From: Deltaproteobacteria bacterium HGW-Deltaproteobacteria-13
GTDB taxonomy: Bacteria; Desulfobacterota; Syntrophia; Syntrophales; Smithellaceae
Length of the DNA stretch: 64,000 nt
Assembly: GCA_002840555.1 (NCBI GenBank)
Contig: PHBJ01000004.1
Coordinates: 62,001-126,000 of the forward strand
Direction: 5' to 3'
Shown here: piece after piece, positions 17,501 through 25,174 of the stretch
How the letters are laid out: every line of letters begins with the position of its first letter
Numbering within the stretch: the first letter of the stretch is position 1
Notes under the pieces: model-generated
What the model saw: the letters and a program-made list of their open reading frames with translations, nothing else
What the model was told of the DNA's origin: nothing
Databases searched by the model: none
Translations under genes and position numbers: made by a program

Positions 17501-17584
17501 AGCACATAAGGCCGCCAGCGTGATTATTATAATTGTTCTTAAAAAGACTAAACAGAACTTTTTGCCTCCATAGAATGATTTCAT
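14555..17584 (-). CDS. Lipoprotein: beta-propeller + phospholipase C/acid phosphatase-type phosphoesterase
   Basis: A 1009-residue protein. The leader GGKKFCLVFLRT and a hydrophobic segment are followed by a lipobox FVGC. Residues ~50-460 form YVTN/YncE-type propeller repeats (e.g. YIANAGSDTISVVNV; TLYASLGDFNAVGVID; YPTALAATPDGKALLVVN). From ~495 a pfam04185-type phosphoesterase follows: HVIYIIKENRGYDQVLGDLP is the metal/nucleophile motif, and IFVIEDDAQFSNDHVDTHR carries the late Asp and His ligands. This fusion is known as a YncE/alkaline-phosphatase-superfamily protein. It is first in the minus-strand run and has a GGGGGG ribosome site. Confidence 0.85.
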   Translation of the reverse strand: MKSFYGGKKFCLVFLRTIIIITLAALCAVYFVGCSSSSNAPSASNILVNGRRITPAGTTSGPVGVMPLNIVISPDGRYAVTTSSCLDVRLSTLRVSDGAVVSSLSFPADDPSIPNGGLFYGLAFDPTPHNNTYTLYAAQGAYGTVAVLTLAADGTLTQQTPTGTIPGKPSPVSILSYLPLDQPAGIAFASGYIFMANYFSVNLLANYQQASTLSIYRVSDSKRLGFYPFNDAANTNTPSFPYAVVAKSDASRAYVASQRDGCVYVLNTTDPANISLVATIPNLTHPSALLLNKAQTLLYIANAGSDTISVVNVVNDQLNVTATVLLRPANVSSLPGVSPSGLALSPDEKTLYASLGDFNAVGVIDAGTNQLNGYIPVGWYPTALAATPDGKALLVVNGWGTRAMNPNPQLDYLNPDVLLFNTNATPVPAWVAAPGPGYVLNSIPGNVSRIDLTRALPSLAASTAQVILNNQNTPAMGSSADRMLAGIGIKSGKIKHVIYIIKENRGYDQVLGDLPRGNGDPSLTIYGREITPNQHALAERFILLDNFYNNAPVSGEGWVWCTQSVANAFTIKSIPYIYQMALATYEINYSFEGQVNGYVTGGYPARDQDNNCLSNTCQPASSIPDVAEAPGGYIWDGVKAAGLTYRNYGFFLSSGAAAKTLPSPPPSDPQNYQSIPDNYPNKPNLSPPGHIPTPPGQVAGLSDYDYRKFDFNYADSDAWVKYGFQAADLGLTTGTLPCPNGNPSTGCYASLNSPIKAQGQAQPSRFSEWNREFQEMLKQDPTGNSVPAFMMVRFMRDHTMGLNPKNGSPRAMMADNDYAVGELVQAVSHSPIWKSTVIFVIEDDAQFSNDHVDTHRSFCQVISPWIKRGTVDSRFYDTNSVLKSIELLLGLSPMSQYDHFSNPIMGGWDTAPDNSAAYTAILPPRDVIGEVNPSIESYASNDPRLRLAVLSSKMNWKVADAAPYRLLNEVLWKDARGPNAKMPKPRVSKLSALFDKNRAPKVRHDGDDD

Positions 17585-17811
17585 AAAGCCCCCCTTAGGT
17601 TTTATTCCGAAAGTGGATTATCATCCGCTCCTGCAAAAAAAGCAATCAAAGAATACTCATACTTCACATGACTTTTTCTCCTCCCATTGGGCTGCCACTA
17701 AACACTGCGTAACCGGAACCACGCCGAATCAGGCAATGCCGGGCCATTTGTAAAAGGGGCTGATGGTTTCTACGAAAGACAATCACCATTGCTGCGGAAT
17801 TTTTGAGGTTG

Positions 17812-17853
17812 CCGGGGAAACCGCAATAGAGGAGTGAAGTGCGGTTTCCCCGG
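17812..17853. repeat. Strong 14-bp hairpin in the 589-base gap
   Basis: CCGGGGAAACCGCA (17812-17825) pairs perfectly with TGCGGTTTCCCCGG (17840-17853); the loop is 14 bases. It is the strongest structure in the 17585-18173 gap and has no T-run. The remainder of the gap has no convincing gene: two short frames there lack ribosome sites and recognisable content. Confidence 0.5.
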
Positions 17854-17953
17854 ACTATGTTACTGAAGTTAGTAATAATTACCGGCTCAGTGCGAAACCA
17901 TACACAGTAGCCTTTCGCGATGGGATACCGTATCGAAACAGGCCACTGCATCC

Positions 17954-18073
17954 GTTCAGATAATCAGCAAGTGAATACTCCGGTGCTGTTTATTTTTTTA
18001 GTCTGGTAAATTTCGATGATAAAGGCGACGCCGCTATTTTCGGGAACATACTGGAAACAGAAATTATCTGAAC
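17954..18073. repeat. 120-base unit bounded by 11-base inverted repeats
   Basis: GTTCAGATAAT (17954-17964) is repeated inverted as ATTATCTGAAC (18063-18073). The bounded segment is AT-rich and non-coding. The layout resembles a small non-autonomous element, but one copy cannot prove it. Confidence 0.35.
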
Positions 18074-18173
18074 GATAATAATGCGGGTTTTTAAGACCAA
18101 TTCCCCCGCCATCCCCCGTAAGAGGATGGCGGAAGAATTGCATAGAATTACAGCTTGAGGCTAGAAGGGGCAA

Positions 18174-19367
18174 TTAAAGCATTTCATAAATAGCGGCAGC
18201 GCCCATTCCACCACCGATACACATGGAAACGATACCGCGTTTGCCGTTGCGACGTTTCAGTTCATGAAGCAGCTGAGCCGTCAATTTGGCACCGGTGCAT
18301 CCCAGGGGATGACCCAGGGCAATCGCGCCGCCGTTGGGGTTAATGTCGCCTGCCCAATAACGGTCTTCGATACCGATCACGCGGCAGGAATAAATCGCCT
18401 GTGACGCAAAGGCTTCATTGATTTCAAAAACATCAATGTCTTTGTGCGTCAAACCAGCCATTTTCAATACTTTCGGAATAGCGTAAGCAGGACCAACACC
18501 CATTTCTTCCGCCCTGCAGCCGGCAACCGCATAATGGCTCAGTTTGGCGATGGGTTTCAGTTTTAATGCTTTCGCCTTTTCTGCTGACATCAGCATGGAG
18601 AAAGCGGCGCCGTCTGTCATCTGTGAAGAGTTGGCAGCGGTACAATTTCCTCCCAGCCTGAAGGGTGATTTCAATTTACCCATATCCGCCAGGCTGACCG
18701 GCCATCTCACACCGTCATCCGTGTCAAAGGTGACTGTTTCACGAATGCGTTTACCGTCTTTCGTCTTGTATTTGAAAGCCTGAATGGGAATAATCTCCTC
18801 TTTGAATTTCCCGGCCTTGATGGCTTCATAAGCGCGGCGATTGCTTTCCACGCCCATTTTATCCATATCTTCACGGGTAATATTATAATCCGCGGCCACA
18901 TTTTCCGCCGTATTGCCCATGTTGATCCAAACATTGGGCATGCTGCCATCAAATTTCCAATCCGGATTCGGACGCATGGCGGTACCACCCATGGGAATAT
19001 GACTCATCGTTTCACAACCGCCGGCAATAATGATGTCCGACCAGCCGGCACGAATCTTCGCTGTGGCATCGGCAATGGCCTGAACACCGGCTGAACAAAA
19101 ACGGTTTACAGTCATGCCGGAGCATGTAATGGGCAAGCCCGCTCCCATAGCGAGAGTTCGTCCCAGAATCATGCCCTGCTCGGCTTCCGGAAACGCACAA
19201 CCAACGATCAAATCATCAATGTCCGCCGGATCTACTTCCGGAACTTTTGCCAGCAGGCCTTTGACGACCTGGATACCATATGCATCAGATCTTGTTGCGG
19301 CAAGACCACCTCTTTTATATCTTCCACCGGCACTTCTTACCGATGCGACAATGACAGCTTCACTCAT
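18174..19367 (-). CDS. fadA: Thiolase (acetyl-CoA acyltransferase)
   Basis: A 397-residue thiolase that cleaves 3-ketoacyl-CoA with CoA, or condenses in reverse. The nucleophile Cys91 is in NRFCSAGVQAI. Further motifs are NEAFASQ, the GGAIALGHPLGCTGA His loop and the SMCIGGGMGAAAIYE C-terminal Cys. Length and full motif set indicate an active degradative-type thiolase. TAAGGAGG precedes the ATG. It lies 88 bases downstream of the 3-hydroxyacyl-CoA dehydrogenase/enoyl-CoA hydratase gene on the same strand, so the two form a beta-oxidation operon. The symbol is by family; chain-length preference is unknown. Confidence 0.93.
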   Translation of the reverse strand: MSEAVIVASVRSAGGRYKRGGLAATRSDAYGIQVVKGLLAKVPEVDPADIDDLIVGCAFPEAEQGMILGRTLAMGAGLPITCSGMTVNRFCSAGVQAIADATAKIRAGWSDIIIAGGCETMSHIPMGGTAMRPNPDWKFDGSMPNVWINMGNTAENVAADYNITREDMDKMGVESNRRAYEAIKAGKFKEEIIPIQAFKYKTKDGKRIRETVTFDTDDGVRWPVSLADMGKLKSPFRLGGNCTAANSSQMTDGAAFSMLMSAEKAKALKLKPIAKLSHYAVAGCRAEEMGVGPAYAIPKVLKMAGLTHKDIDVFEINEAFASQAIYSCRVIGIEDRYWAGDINPNGGAIALGHPLGCTGAKLTAQLLHELKRRNGKRGIVSMCIGGGMGAAAIYEML

Positions 19368-19455
19368 ATTACTTTCCTCCTTACAGGATTTTGTTATGTT
19401 AAATGCCGGAGGCTTAAGGTTTCAGGCCGCAAGCCTCCGAACATATCCTTTGTTT

Positions 19456-21882
19456 TTAGTTACGCAGGGGCTTGCCGGTGCTCAGCATAGCCGATATCCT
19501 GTCGACCGTTTTCTGTTGACCGCAGAGGCTCATGAAAGCTTCTCTTTCCAGATCCAGGATATCCTGTTCCGTCACAAAGGTACCTTCGGGACAGTCGCCG
19601 CCGGAAAGAACATAGGCTATTTTTCTCGACACAAACAAATCGTATTCGGAAATGTATTTGCCGTAGAACATGTTCATAATAATACCTTCAACCAGGCCGC
19701 GGAAATTTTCACCCATCACAGGAATCCGTGCGGGCTTAGGCGGTTTGTAGAACTTGGACAGACCCAGAACAATTTGTTTGGCTTCATAAATCTGCATGTC
19801 TCTGCTCATGTTGATCTGGCATGTCTTGCGGATAAAGCCCAAATCCTGACCTTCCTGAGCGCTTGTGGCAACCTTCGCCGTGGCGATATTTTCAAAAGCT
19901 TTGCCTATATTGTACTGCAAATTCATACCTTGTTCCACACAGCCGGAAGGAATGCCTTCGGTCATGCGAACCAGAAGTTCCTTGCAGCCGCCGCCGGCAG
20001 GCAGAACACCGACACCGACTTCGACCAGACCTATGTAGGTTTCACCGTTGGCCAGGCAATAATCACCGTGCATGGCTATTTCGCAGCCGCCGCCCAGAGC
20101 CATACCGGCCGGAGCCGTGACAACCGGCTTGGGCAGATATTTCATCTTCATGCAGGCGTTCTGTAATCCCGCGACCATTTTCTCCAAATCGCCCCACTGT
20201 TTTTCAGTGATGGCGCATAAAACAGCGAAAATGTCGGCGCCGGCGCAGAACATACGCTGATCATGGTTGGCTACGACCATTCCTGTAAAATCTTTATTCA
20301 CGATATCGCAGGACTCCGATATCATCTGAATCATTTCGCCGCTAATTGAGTTCATTTTGGTATGGAATTCGAGGCAAGCAACACCGTCACCAATATCAAT
20401 AAGTGAAGCGGCCGCATTTTCTTTAACAATTTTCTTTCTTTCTTTGAGCTCGGGCAGGATGATAATCTTGGGATTCTCTTCCATTTTCACATAGCCCTTC
20501 TTCTTGAAATCGTAGTAGGACTTGACGCCCTTCTTATCTTTCGTGTAGAAGGATGTGCATTTCTTCTTCAGCATCTCTTCGATTTTTGCGGGAACTTTTT
20601 TGCCGAGTTTTTTCATGACTTCGACGGCTTCCGCAACGCCCACGGCATCCCATGATTCAAAGGGACCCAGCTGATGGTTGTAGCCCCACTTCATGGCATT
20701 GTCTATCTCAACGATGGTATCGCATATTTCGGGAATTCTGTTGGCAGAGTAAATGAAGTTGTTGCACATATATTCGCGCAGATAATCACCGGCGGCATCC
20801 TGGCCGTTGAAAGCTATTTTCATGGAAGTGGCAACACCGGAATCCGCCCACTTCTTTGCTTCGGAAATAGAAGGGAATTTCGGCTTCTGGGCCACTGCAT
20901 ATTCCATGGTCTTCCAGTTGAGGGCATACTTGACGTTTTTGCCTTTTTCGTCCTTAGCTTTCTTGTAGTAACCACCCTTGGTTTTATTGCCCAACCACTT
21001 GTTGGCCATCATCTTCGTCTGAAAATCAAGGGCCGTGAAGGTGTCGCGGCATTCATCATCGGGAACAGCATCATAGAGATTCTTGCTGACGTGAGCGCCG
21101 ATATCGAGACCGACCAGATCTATTGTTCCGAAGATGGCGGTGCCCGGACGGCCGACAGCCTTGCCGACGATGGCATCGACTTCTTCTACAGTCAGACCTT
21201 TTTCAACCATGACCTTTTGGGCATTGCACAGATCATAGACACCGACACGGTTGCCGACGAAGTTGGGAACGTCCTTGCATACAACGACGCCCTTACCAAG
21301 CGTTTCCTCGCTGAACTTTGACATGTAAGCAACAATTTCTTTGTCCGTATCCGCGCCGGGAATGATTTCCATTAACTTCATGTAACGGGGGGGATTGAAG
21401 AAATGGGTTCCCAGGAAGCGTTTTTTCAAATCTGCGCTGAATTTCGCGGAGATATCCTTGATCGGAAGACCGGAAGTGTTCGTGGAAACAATACACGTCG
21501 GTTTGATAACCTTTTCGACCTTGGCGAATAGTTCCTGCTTGATTTTGAGGTTTTCGACAACGACTTCGCACACCCAGTCACAGTCTGCCAGTAATTTCAA
21601 ATCGTCTTCAAAGTTACCTATCTTAACCATCGACGCATTGCTCTTGGCATAAAAACTTGCCGGTTTTGATTTAGTGGCTCCGGCTAACCCGTTTGCTGCA
21701 AACCTGTTTCGCCAGGCCGGACTTTTCTCTGTTAATCCTTTCTTCTTATCATCTTCTGTAAGTTCGAAAGGGATGATATCCAGCAAATAACACTCAATGC
21801 CGGCATTTGTTAAATGGGCCGCGATATTCGCACCCATAACTCCCGCGCCTAAAACAGCAGCTTTTTTGATCTCAAATGACAT
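19456..21882 (-). CDS. 3-hydroxyacyl-CoA dehydrogenase / enoyl-CoA hydratase fusion (FadN-type)
   Basis: An 808-residue two-domain beta-oxidation enzyme in dehydrogenase-first order, as in FadN and unlike the hydratase-first order of FadB. An NAD-binding GAGVMG begins at residue 12. HADH motifs follow (TNTSGLPI, GTHFFNPPRYMKLMEII, DVPNFVGNRVG). The crotonase domain occupies the C-terminal third: MVVANHDQRMFCAGADIFAV forms the oxyanion-hole loop and ALGGGCEIAMHGDYCLA carries the second glycine loop and catalytic Glu region. AAAGGAGG precedes the start. It is upstream of the thiolase and downstream of a TetR regulator likely to control both. Confidence 0.92.
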   Translation of the reverse strand: MSFEIKKAAVLGAGVMGANIAAHLTNAGIECYLLDIIPFELTEDDKKKGLTEKSPAWRNRFAANGLAGATKSKPASFYAKSNASMVKIGNFEDDLKLLADCDWVCEVVVENLKIKQELFAKVEKVIKPTCIVSTNTSGLPIKDISAKFSADLKKRFLGTHFFNPPRYMKLMEIIPGADTDKEIVAYMSKFSEETLGKGVVVCKDVPNFVGNRVGVYDLCNAQKVMVEKGLTVEEVDAIVGKAVGRPGTAIFGTIDLVGLDIGAHVSKNLYDAVPDDECRDTFTALDFQTKMMANKWLGNKTKGGYYKKAKDEKGKNVKYALNWKTMEYAVAQKPKFPSISEAKKWADSGVATSMKIAFNGQDAAGDYLREYMCNNFIYSANRIPEICDTIVEIDNAMKWGYNHQLGPFESWDAVGVAEAVEVMKKLGKKVPAKIEEMLKKKCTSFYTKDKKGVKSYYDFKKKGYVKMEENPKIIILPELKERKKIVKENAAASLIDIGDGVACLEFHTKMNSISGEMIQMISESCDIVNKDFTGMVVANHDQRMFCAGADIFAVLCAITEKQWGDLEKMVAGLQNACMKMKYLPKPVVTAPAGMALGGGCEIAMHGDYCLANGETYIGLVEVGVGVLPAGGGCKELLVRMTEGIPSGCVEQGMNLQYNIGKAFENIATAKVATSAQEGQDLGFIRKTCQINMSRDMQIYEAKQIVLGLSKFYKPPKPARIPVMGENFRGLVEGIIMNMFYGKYISEYDLFVSRKIAYVLSGGDCPEGTFVTEQDILDLEREAFMSLCGQQKTVDRISAMLSTGKPLRN

Positions 21883-21942
21883 GACTTTCCTCCTTTGCCT
21901 TTTCTTTCTTTATTGGCTGATATAAATGTCCTTAAATATTCA

Positions 21943-22575
21943 TCATACTTTCTTCAAGCCCTTGATGAATACCTCCAATGCTAACTTTATCGTGGAATAA
22001 ATTCTTTCCGTCCGTTTGATTTGCGCTCCTGAAAAAATATATAAAGAGATTATTCCATTGAGCAATCCCCAGATTGCGTTTTGATTTTGTTTGATGTCAA
22101 TATCTGCGGGAAACTCTTTTGATGCCACCCCCAACTCTAAAATTCTGCCAATCGCATCAATTGACCCGGCATTTGCGGTGAGAATTTGAGAATTAAGATT
22201 CTCATTTAAATTCATTTTAGCCGGTTGCAACATGTAGGTCATCAGTATTCTAAACAATTCGCTGTCATTCAGAAAAAAATCAACGTAGATGCAGGAAAAC
22301 TCAGTCAGTAAATCGGATGCCGTAGTTTCCTTGTCAAATAACACTGAAACCTGCTGCTTGAACGTATCGATATCATTGAGCAGGATCTGCGCATAAATTT
22401 CTTCTTTACTGTTAAAGTAAAGATAAATTGATCCTTTCCCCAGCTCGGAGTATTTGGCTATTTCATCAACGGTAACTCTATTAAAACTTTTCTTAAAGAA
22501 GAGCGTGCGCGCTGATTTGAGAATTAGTTTCTTGCGGCTATCTTTTTCTTTTCCTCTACGTTCCAGAAGTCCCAC
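21943..22575 (-). CDS. TetR/AcrR family regulator of the beta-oxidation genes
   Basis: About 210 residues. The N-terminal TetR DNA-binding domain is clear: SRKKLILKSARTLFFKKSFNRVTVDEIAKYSELGKGSIYLYFNSKEEIYAQIL. The C-terminal helical ligand domain is of the acyl-CoA-responsive kind in general style. I place the start at GTG 22575, which has AGAAGAAGG five bases before it; an ATG at 22620 lacks a ribosome site. A palindrome at 22629-22647 lies just upstream and fits autoregulation. The neighbouring thiolase and FadN-type genes on the same strand are the expected targets. Confidence 0.85.
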   Translation of the reverse strand: MGLLERRGKEKDSRKKLILKSARTLFFKKSFNRVTVDEIAKYSELGKGSIYLYFNSKEEIYAQILLNDIDTFKQQVSVLFDKETTASDLLTEFSCIYVDFFLNDSELFRILMTYMLQPAKMNLNENLNSQILTANAGSIDAIGRILELGVASKEFPADIDIKQNQNAIWGLLNGIISLYIFSGAQIKRTERIYSTIKLALEVFIKGLKKV

Positions 22576-22628
22576 AGCAACCTTCTTCTCATTGAAAAAT
22601 TGCGGATATACATAAAACAACGGTCAAT

Positions 22629-22647
22629 ATCTGACCACCGGTCAGAT
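22629..22647 (-). promoter_or_regulatory. TetR-type operator
   Basis: ATCTGACC (22629-22636) and GGTCAGAT (22640-22647) flank a 3-base centre. The TGACC...GGTCA core is typical of TetR regulators of fatty-acid genes. The position before the regulator's own start implies autorepression. Confidence 0.6.
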
Positions 22648-23023
22648 TGTTTCTAGAACATTACATCTTTAAAGTCAAGAGAAATAATCTTTAAAACAGC
22701 GTTAATGCCATGTGATTGTGTCACCCCTTAAGTGCCACGCGAAAATGTCACTCTAAGACGAAAGCGGTAGAGAGAGACATCAGAAAGTAACTGAAAAGTT
22801 ACCGAATTTTTAACGGGTCCAACAGTCCTTATTTTTATAGTCTTTTGCCCTTGAAATGTCAATATTAAAAGGTCTGCCGCCTGAGACACTTCTTTACACC
22901 TTCTCTAACGCAAAACAGCGAACCACCCCTCTGAAATAGTTTCAGATGCGCTTTGCAGACCTGCCTTAACCATTTGAAATCAATAATGACACCAAAACAG
23001 CCAAGCGAAATTTTGCGATACTC
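22648..23023. other. Intergenic stretch, no gene seen
   Basis: No coding frame with a ribosome site is visible. Around 22718-22755 the motif TGTCAC or TGCCAC recurs three times at short spacing, a pattern seen at ends of some IS21-type elements; it is too weak to call. Confidence 0.3.
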
Positions 23024-23461
23024 CTAAATAATGGTTTCAAGAATCTCCACCACGCTCTTAACACATGGCTTGCATATTTTGTTGAAGTAATCGCCGCCGA
23101 TGTATGTCTTCTGCCCTTCTTCCGTTGTCAGCTCGCAATCATTTAACAATTTGCGGCACAGATATGTGCCGTGACGTCGTGAGAACTGATTCATCAACTC
23201 TCTGATCCTGGCATAAGTGATTTCCGTGGCCTTCCGATCGTCATTTTCTCCCCTGCCGTACTTGGCGCTGATGACCATGACCCCGCCGCTCACCGCGCCG
23301 CAGACTTCTTCTTTTCTGCCCATGCCCGCGCCAAACCCGCAAGCCATCTTCAGAGCTTTATCCTTATCTAAATTCAGATCGTCGCAAAAAGAGAAAAGAA
23401 CCGCCTGCGCGCAGTTAAAACCTCCTACAAATTTAGCAACCGCGATTTCACTTCTGTCCAT
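23024..23461 (-). CDS. C_GCAxxG_C_C family redox protein
   Basis: About 145 residues. It has the family's Cys pattern: FNCAQAVLFSFCDDL near residue 20, MACGFGAGMGRKEEVCGAVSGGVMVI near residue 40, then later cysteines in TYLCRKLLNDC and ICKPCVKSVVEIL. These small proteins (also called C-GCAxxG-C-C or DVU1555-like) are common in anaerobes and are thought to bind a metal or redox group through the Cys set. The ATG at 23461 is preferred over 23464 because AGGAGGA needs spacing. No selenocysteine codon is seen in it. Single gene. Confidence 0.8.
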   Translation of the reverse strand: MDRSEIAVAKFVGGFNCAQAVLFSFCDDLNLDKDKALKMACGFGAGMGRKEEVCGAVSGGVMVISAKYGRGENDDRKATEITYARIRELMNQFSRRHGTYLCRKLLNDCELTTEEGQKTYIGGDYFNKICKPCVKSVVEILETII

Positions 23462-23678
23462 CATTCCTCCTCACCCATTCTTAGTCAAAGTCCCCGCTCC
23501 TGCCGGGTGTTATTTTTTCATTTTGAAAATATATTTATGTTTTTCAACGAAATATTTCAATCCAAATATATTTAAAAAAACGGATTGAACTTTAAAATAT
23601 TGTGAGTATATTTAAACAAGTGGTTTTAAAATACATCATTAGCCCGGTACATCCTTAAATAAAGACGAGAGGTGAACT

Positions 23679-24179
23679 ATGAAGAAGAAAGATTATCTTC
23701 GGCTGACATTGATTTTAGCCATCTTTTTTTTAGCTTTGGGCGGCTGGCTGCTTCATCTGCGGATACATCCGCCAGCTACGGACGCTGAAAATTACATCCC
23801 TGCCGTGGCCGGTTTTATCAGCGTGATTATCATCCCTGTCCTGTTTATTTTTCGCGCCACAATTCCGTTTGCTTATCTTCTCAATGGCATGACGGTGATT
23901 ATCGGCACAATTACGATGACGCATTTTTCACTTGAAAATCCCCCGCCGGCATGGACGATACAGACAATCTTATTGGGAACGTGTCTGCCGGATATTTTTT
24001 TGCTTTGGGGTAAATTCGCCGTCGGCAAAGCCCTTTTCGATCTTGATCCTGTAATAAACCGGCCCGACGCCGAGGTAAGCAGAGGCAGGTTTTTCCGCTT
24101 TCCTAATATGGGATTCTGGTATGCGCATGTTGTCACACTCACCGTCGTTTATATGATCGGCAAATATTTTTGGAAATAG
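23679..24179 (+). CDS. Four-to-five-TM inner-membrane protein, unknown
   Basis: A 166-residue membrane protein. Hydrophobic segments lie at about residues 8-26, 42-58, 63-84, 93-110 and 146-163, with a periplasmic or cytoplasmic HPPATDAENYIPA loop between the first two. I do not recognise a named family. Strong AGAGGTG ribosome site. It is followed after nine bases by a 28-codon membrane peptide gene with its own AGGAGG, so the two are likely co-expressed. Confidence 0.7.
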   Translation: MKKKDYLRLTLILAIFFLALGGWLLHLRIHPPATDAENYIPAVAGFISVIIIPVLFIFRATIPFAYLLNGMTVIIGTITMTHFSLENPPPAWTIQTILLGTCLPDIFLLWGKFAVGKALFDLDPVINRPDAEVSRGRFFRFPNMGFWYAHVVTLTVVYMIGKYFWK

Positions 24180-24188
24180 GAGGCCGCT

Positions 24189-24275
24189 ATGAAATATTTT
24201 ATCTTGTTCCAACCGGGCTGGTGGATATTACATGCCGTTGCGATTTTGCTGTTGCTCTACATAGGACATCTGTAA
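24189..24275 (+). CDS. 28-residue single-TM membrane peptide
   Basis: ATG at 24189 follows AGGAGG with ideal spacing. The product begins MKYFILFQPGWWILHAVAIL and ends in a short hydrophobic LLLYIGHL, a single transmembrane helix with a WWILH core. It is placed directly after the 166-residue membrane protein gene. Its size and the strong ribosome site argue for a real small protein that partners the upstream gene; conservation is not testable here. Confidence 0.55.
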   Translation: MKYFILFQPGWWILHAVAILLLLYIGHL

Positions 24276-24288
24276 ATTATATTTGTCA

Positions 24289-24382
24289 TTGCGAGACGCG
24301 CCTTGCGCGTCGTGGCAATCCAACTGCATGAGATTCCCTCTCCCTTGAGGGCCACGGTGCCCTTCGGGGAGAGAGGGAGAGG
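24289..24382. repeat. REP-like palindromic repeats
   Basis: TTGCGAGACGCGC (24289-24301) pairs with GCGCGTCGTGGCAA (24305-24318). A CCCTCTCCC...GGGAGAGGG unit follows (24334-24382). Both are the sort of intergenic palindrome that recurs many times in such genomes. Confidence 0.5.
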
Positions 24383-24407
24383 GTAAAAACCCGGGAGAAA
24401 CAAAATC

Positions 24408-25001
24408 ATGATCAACTTCAAAATATTTTCCGACTATATCTGACCCTTCTGCTATATCGGCAAGGGGATTGTCGATCGGTTGAAAAAAGAATACGACATC
24501 GCCGACCAGTGGGTAAGCTTCGAGCTTCACCCGGAAACGCCGCCCGCGGGAATGCTGCTTTCCGAAAGATTCAAGGGTCATGATCTCTCTTCATTCTATG
24601 ACCAACTGCGCAAACGCGGCCGGGAAGTGGATATTGTCTTTGGCAATCTAACCGTCCTTTCCAATTCCAGATTAGCGCTGATAGCCTCTGAATATGCCCG
24701 TGATCAAGGCCTGTATGATCCGTTTCATGAAAATATGTTTCATGCTTATTTTACGGGATGCCAGGATATCGGCAAGCCGGATGTTATTGCCGCCGTTGCT
24801 AAAAAAAGCGGTCTTGATAAAAAGGGAACTCTTGGCGCCCTTCGCGACGGCCTTTATCTATCCCGCTTAAACGAAGCCAGGAAAGAAGGAGAGCTGATTG
24901 GTTTGACAGGCATCCCTCTGTTTATCATCGAGAACAAATACAAAATCGTCGGCGCTCAACCGATGGAAACCTTCCGCAATCTTCTCGATAAAATTATTTG
25001 A
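24408..25001 (+). CDS. DsbA/FrnE-like oxidoreductase, predicted selenoprotein (UGA at codon 12)
   Basis: Reading ATG 24408 through an in-frame TGA at 24441-24443 gives a complete 197-residue DsbA-fold protein of FrnE (COG2761) type: MINFKIFSDYI-U-PFCYIGKG. The UGA stands exactly at the first Cys of the CPFC active site, giving UPFC. The rest of the protein is intact, with LHPETPPAG after the first strand, the cis-Pro loop TGIPLFII near residue 176 and ...NLLDKII at the end. GGGAGA precedes the ATG. After the UGA, CCCTT pairs with AAGGG around a short loop holding GG, a candidate bacterial SECIS. Cytoplasmic: no signal peptide. Alternative: a true stop and a pseudogene. Confidence 0.8.
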
Positions 25002-25174
25002 AATTAAAATCAATTAAAAGTATATTCCCCTCGTCCCTATTATTTATCATTTTTCACATCGCGTTTTAAAAATATTTTTCTTCATAAATCGGAAAGTTAA
25101 ATTTAGAATTTTTATGAAGGTAAATTAGTTTTTTTAACGTATCGCGGACAAAACAGCCCCAAAGGAGAATAACC

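Noticed and set aside
17664..17951. 95-residue frame in the 17.6-18.2 kb gap
   Set aside because: It contains the 14-bp hairpin, no ribosome site and no recognisable domain.
17964..18173. 69-residue frame beside the thiolase gene
   Set aside because: It covers the inverted-repeat-bounded unit; no start signal or family.
22718..22755. Repeated TGTCAC-like motifs suggesting an IS21-type end
   Set aside because: Only one short stretch, no transposase remnant or opposite end found.
23024..23461. Third selenoprotein in the Cys-rich gene
   Set aside because: All codons at the conserved Cys positions are Cys; no in-frame TGA.
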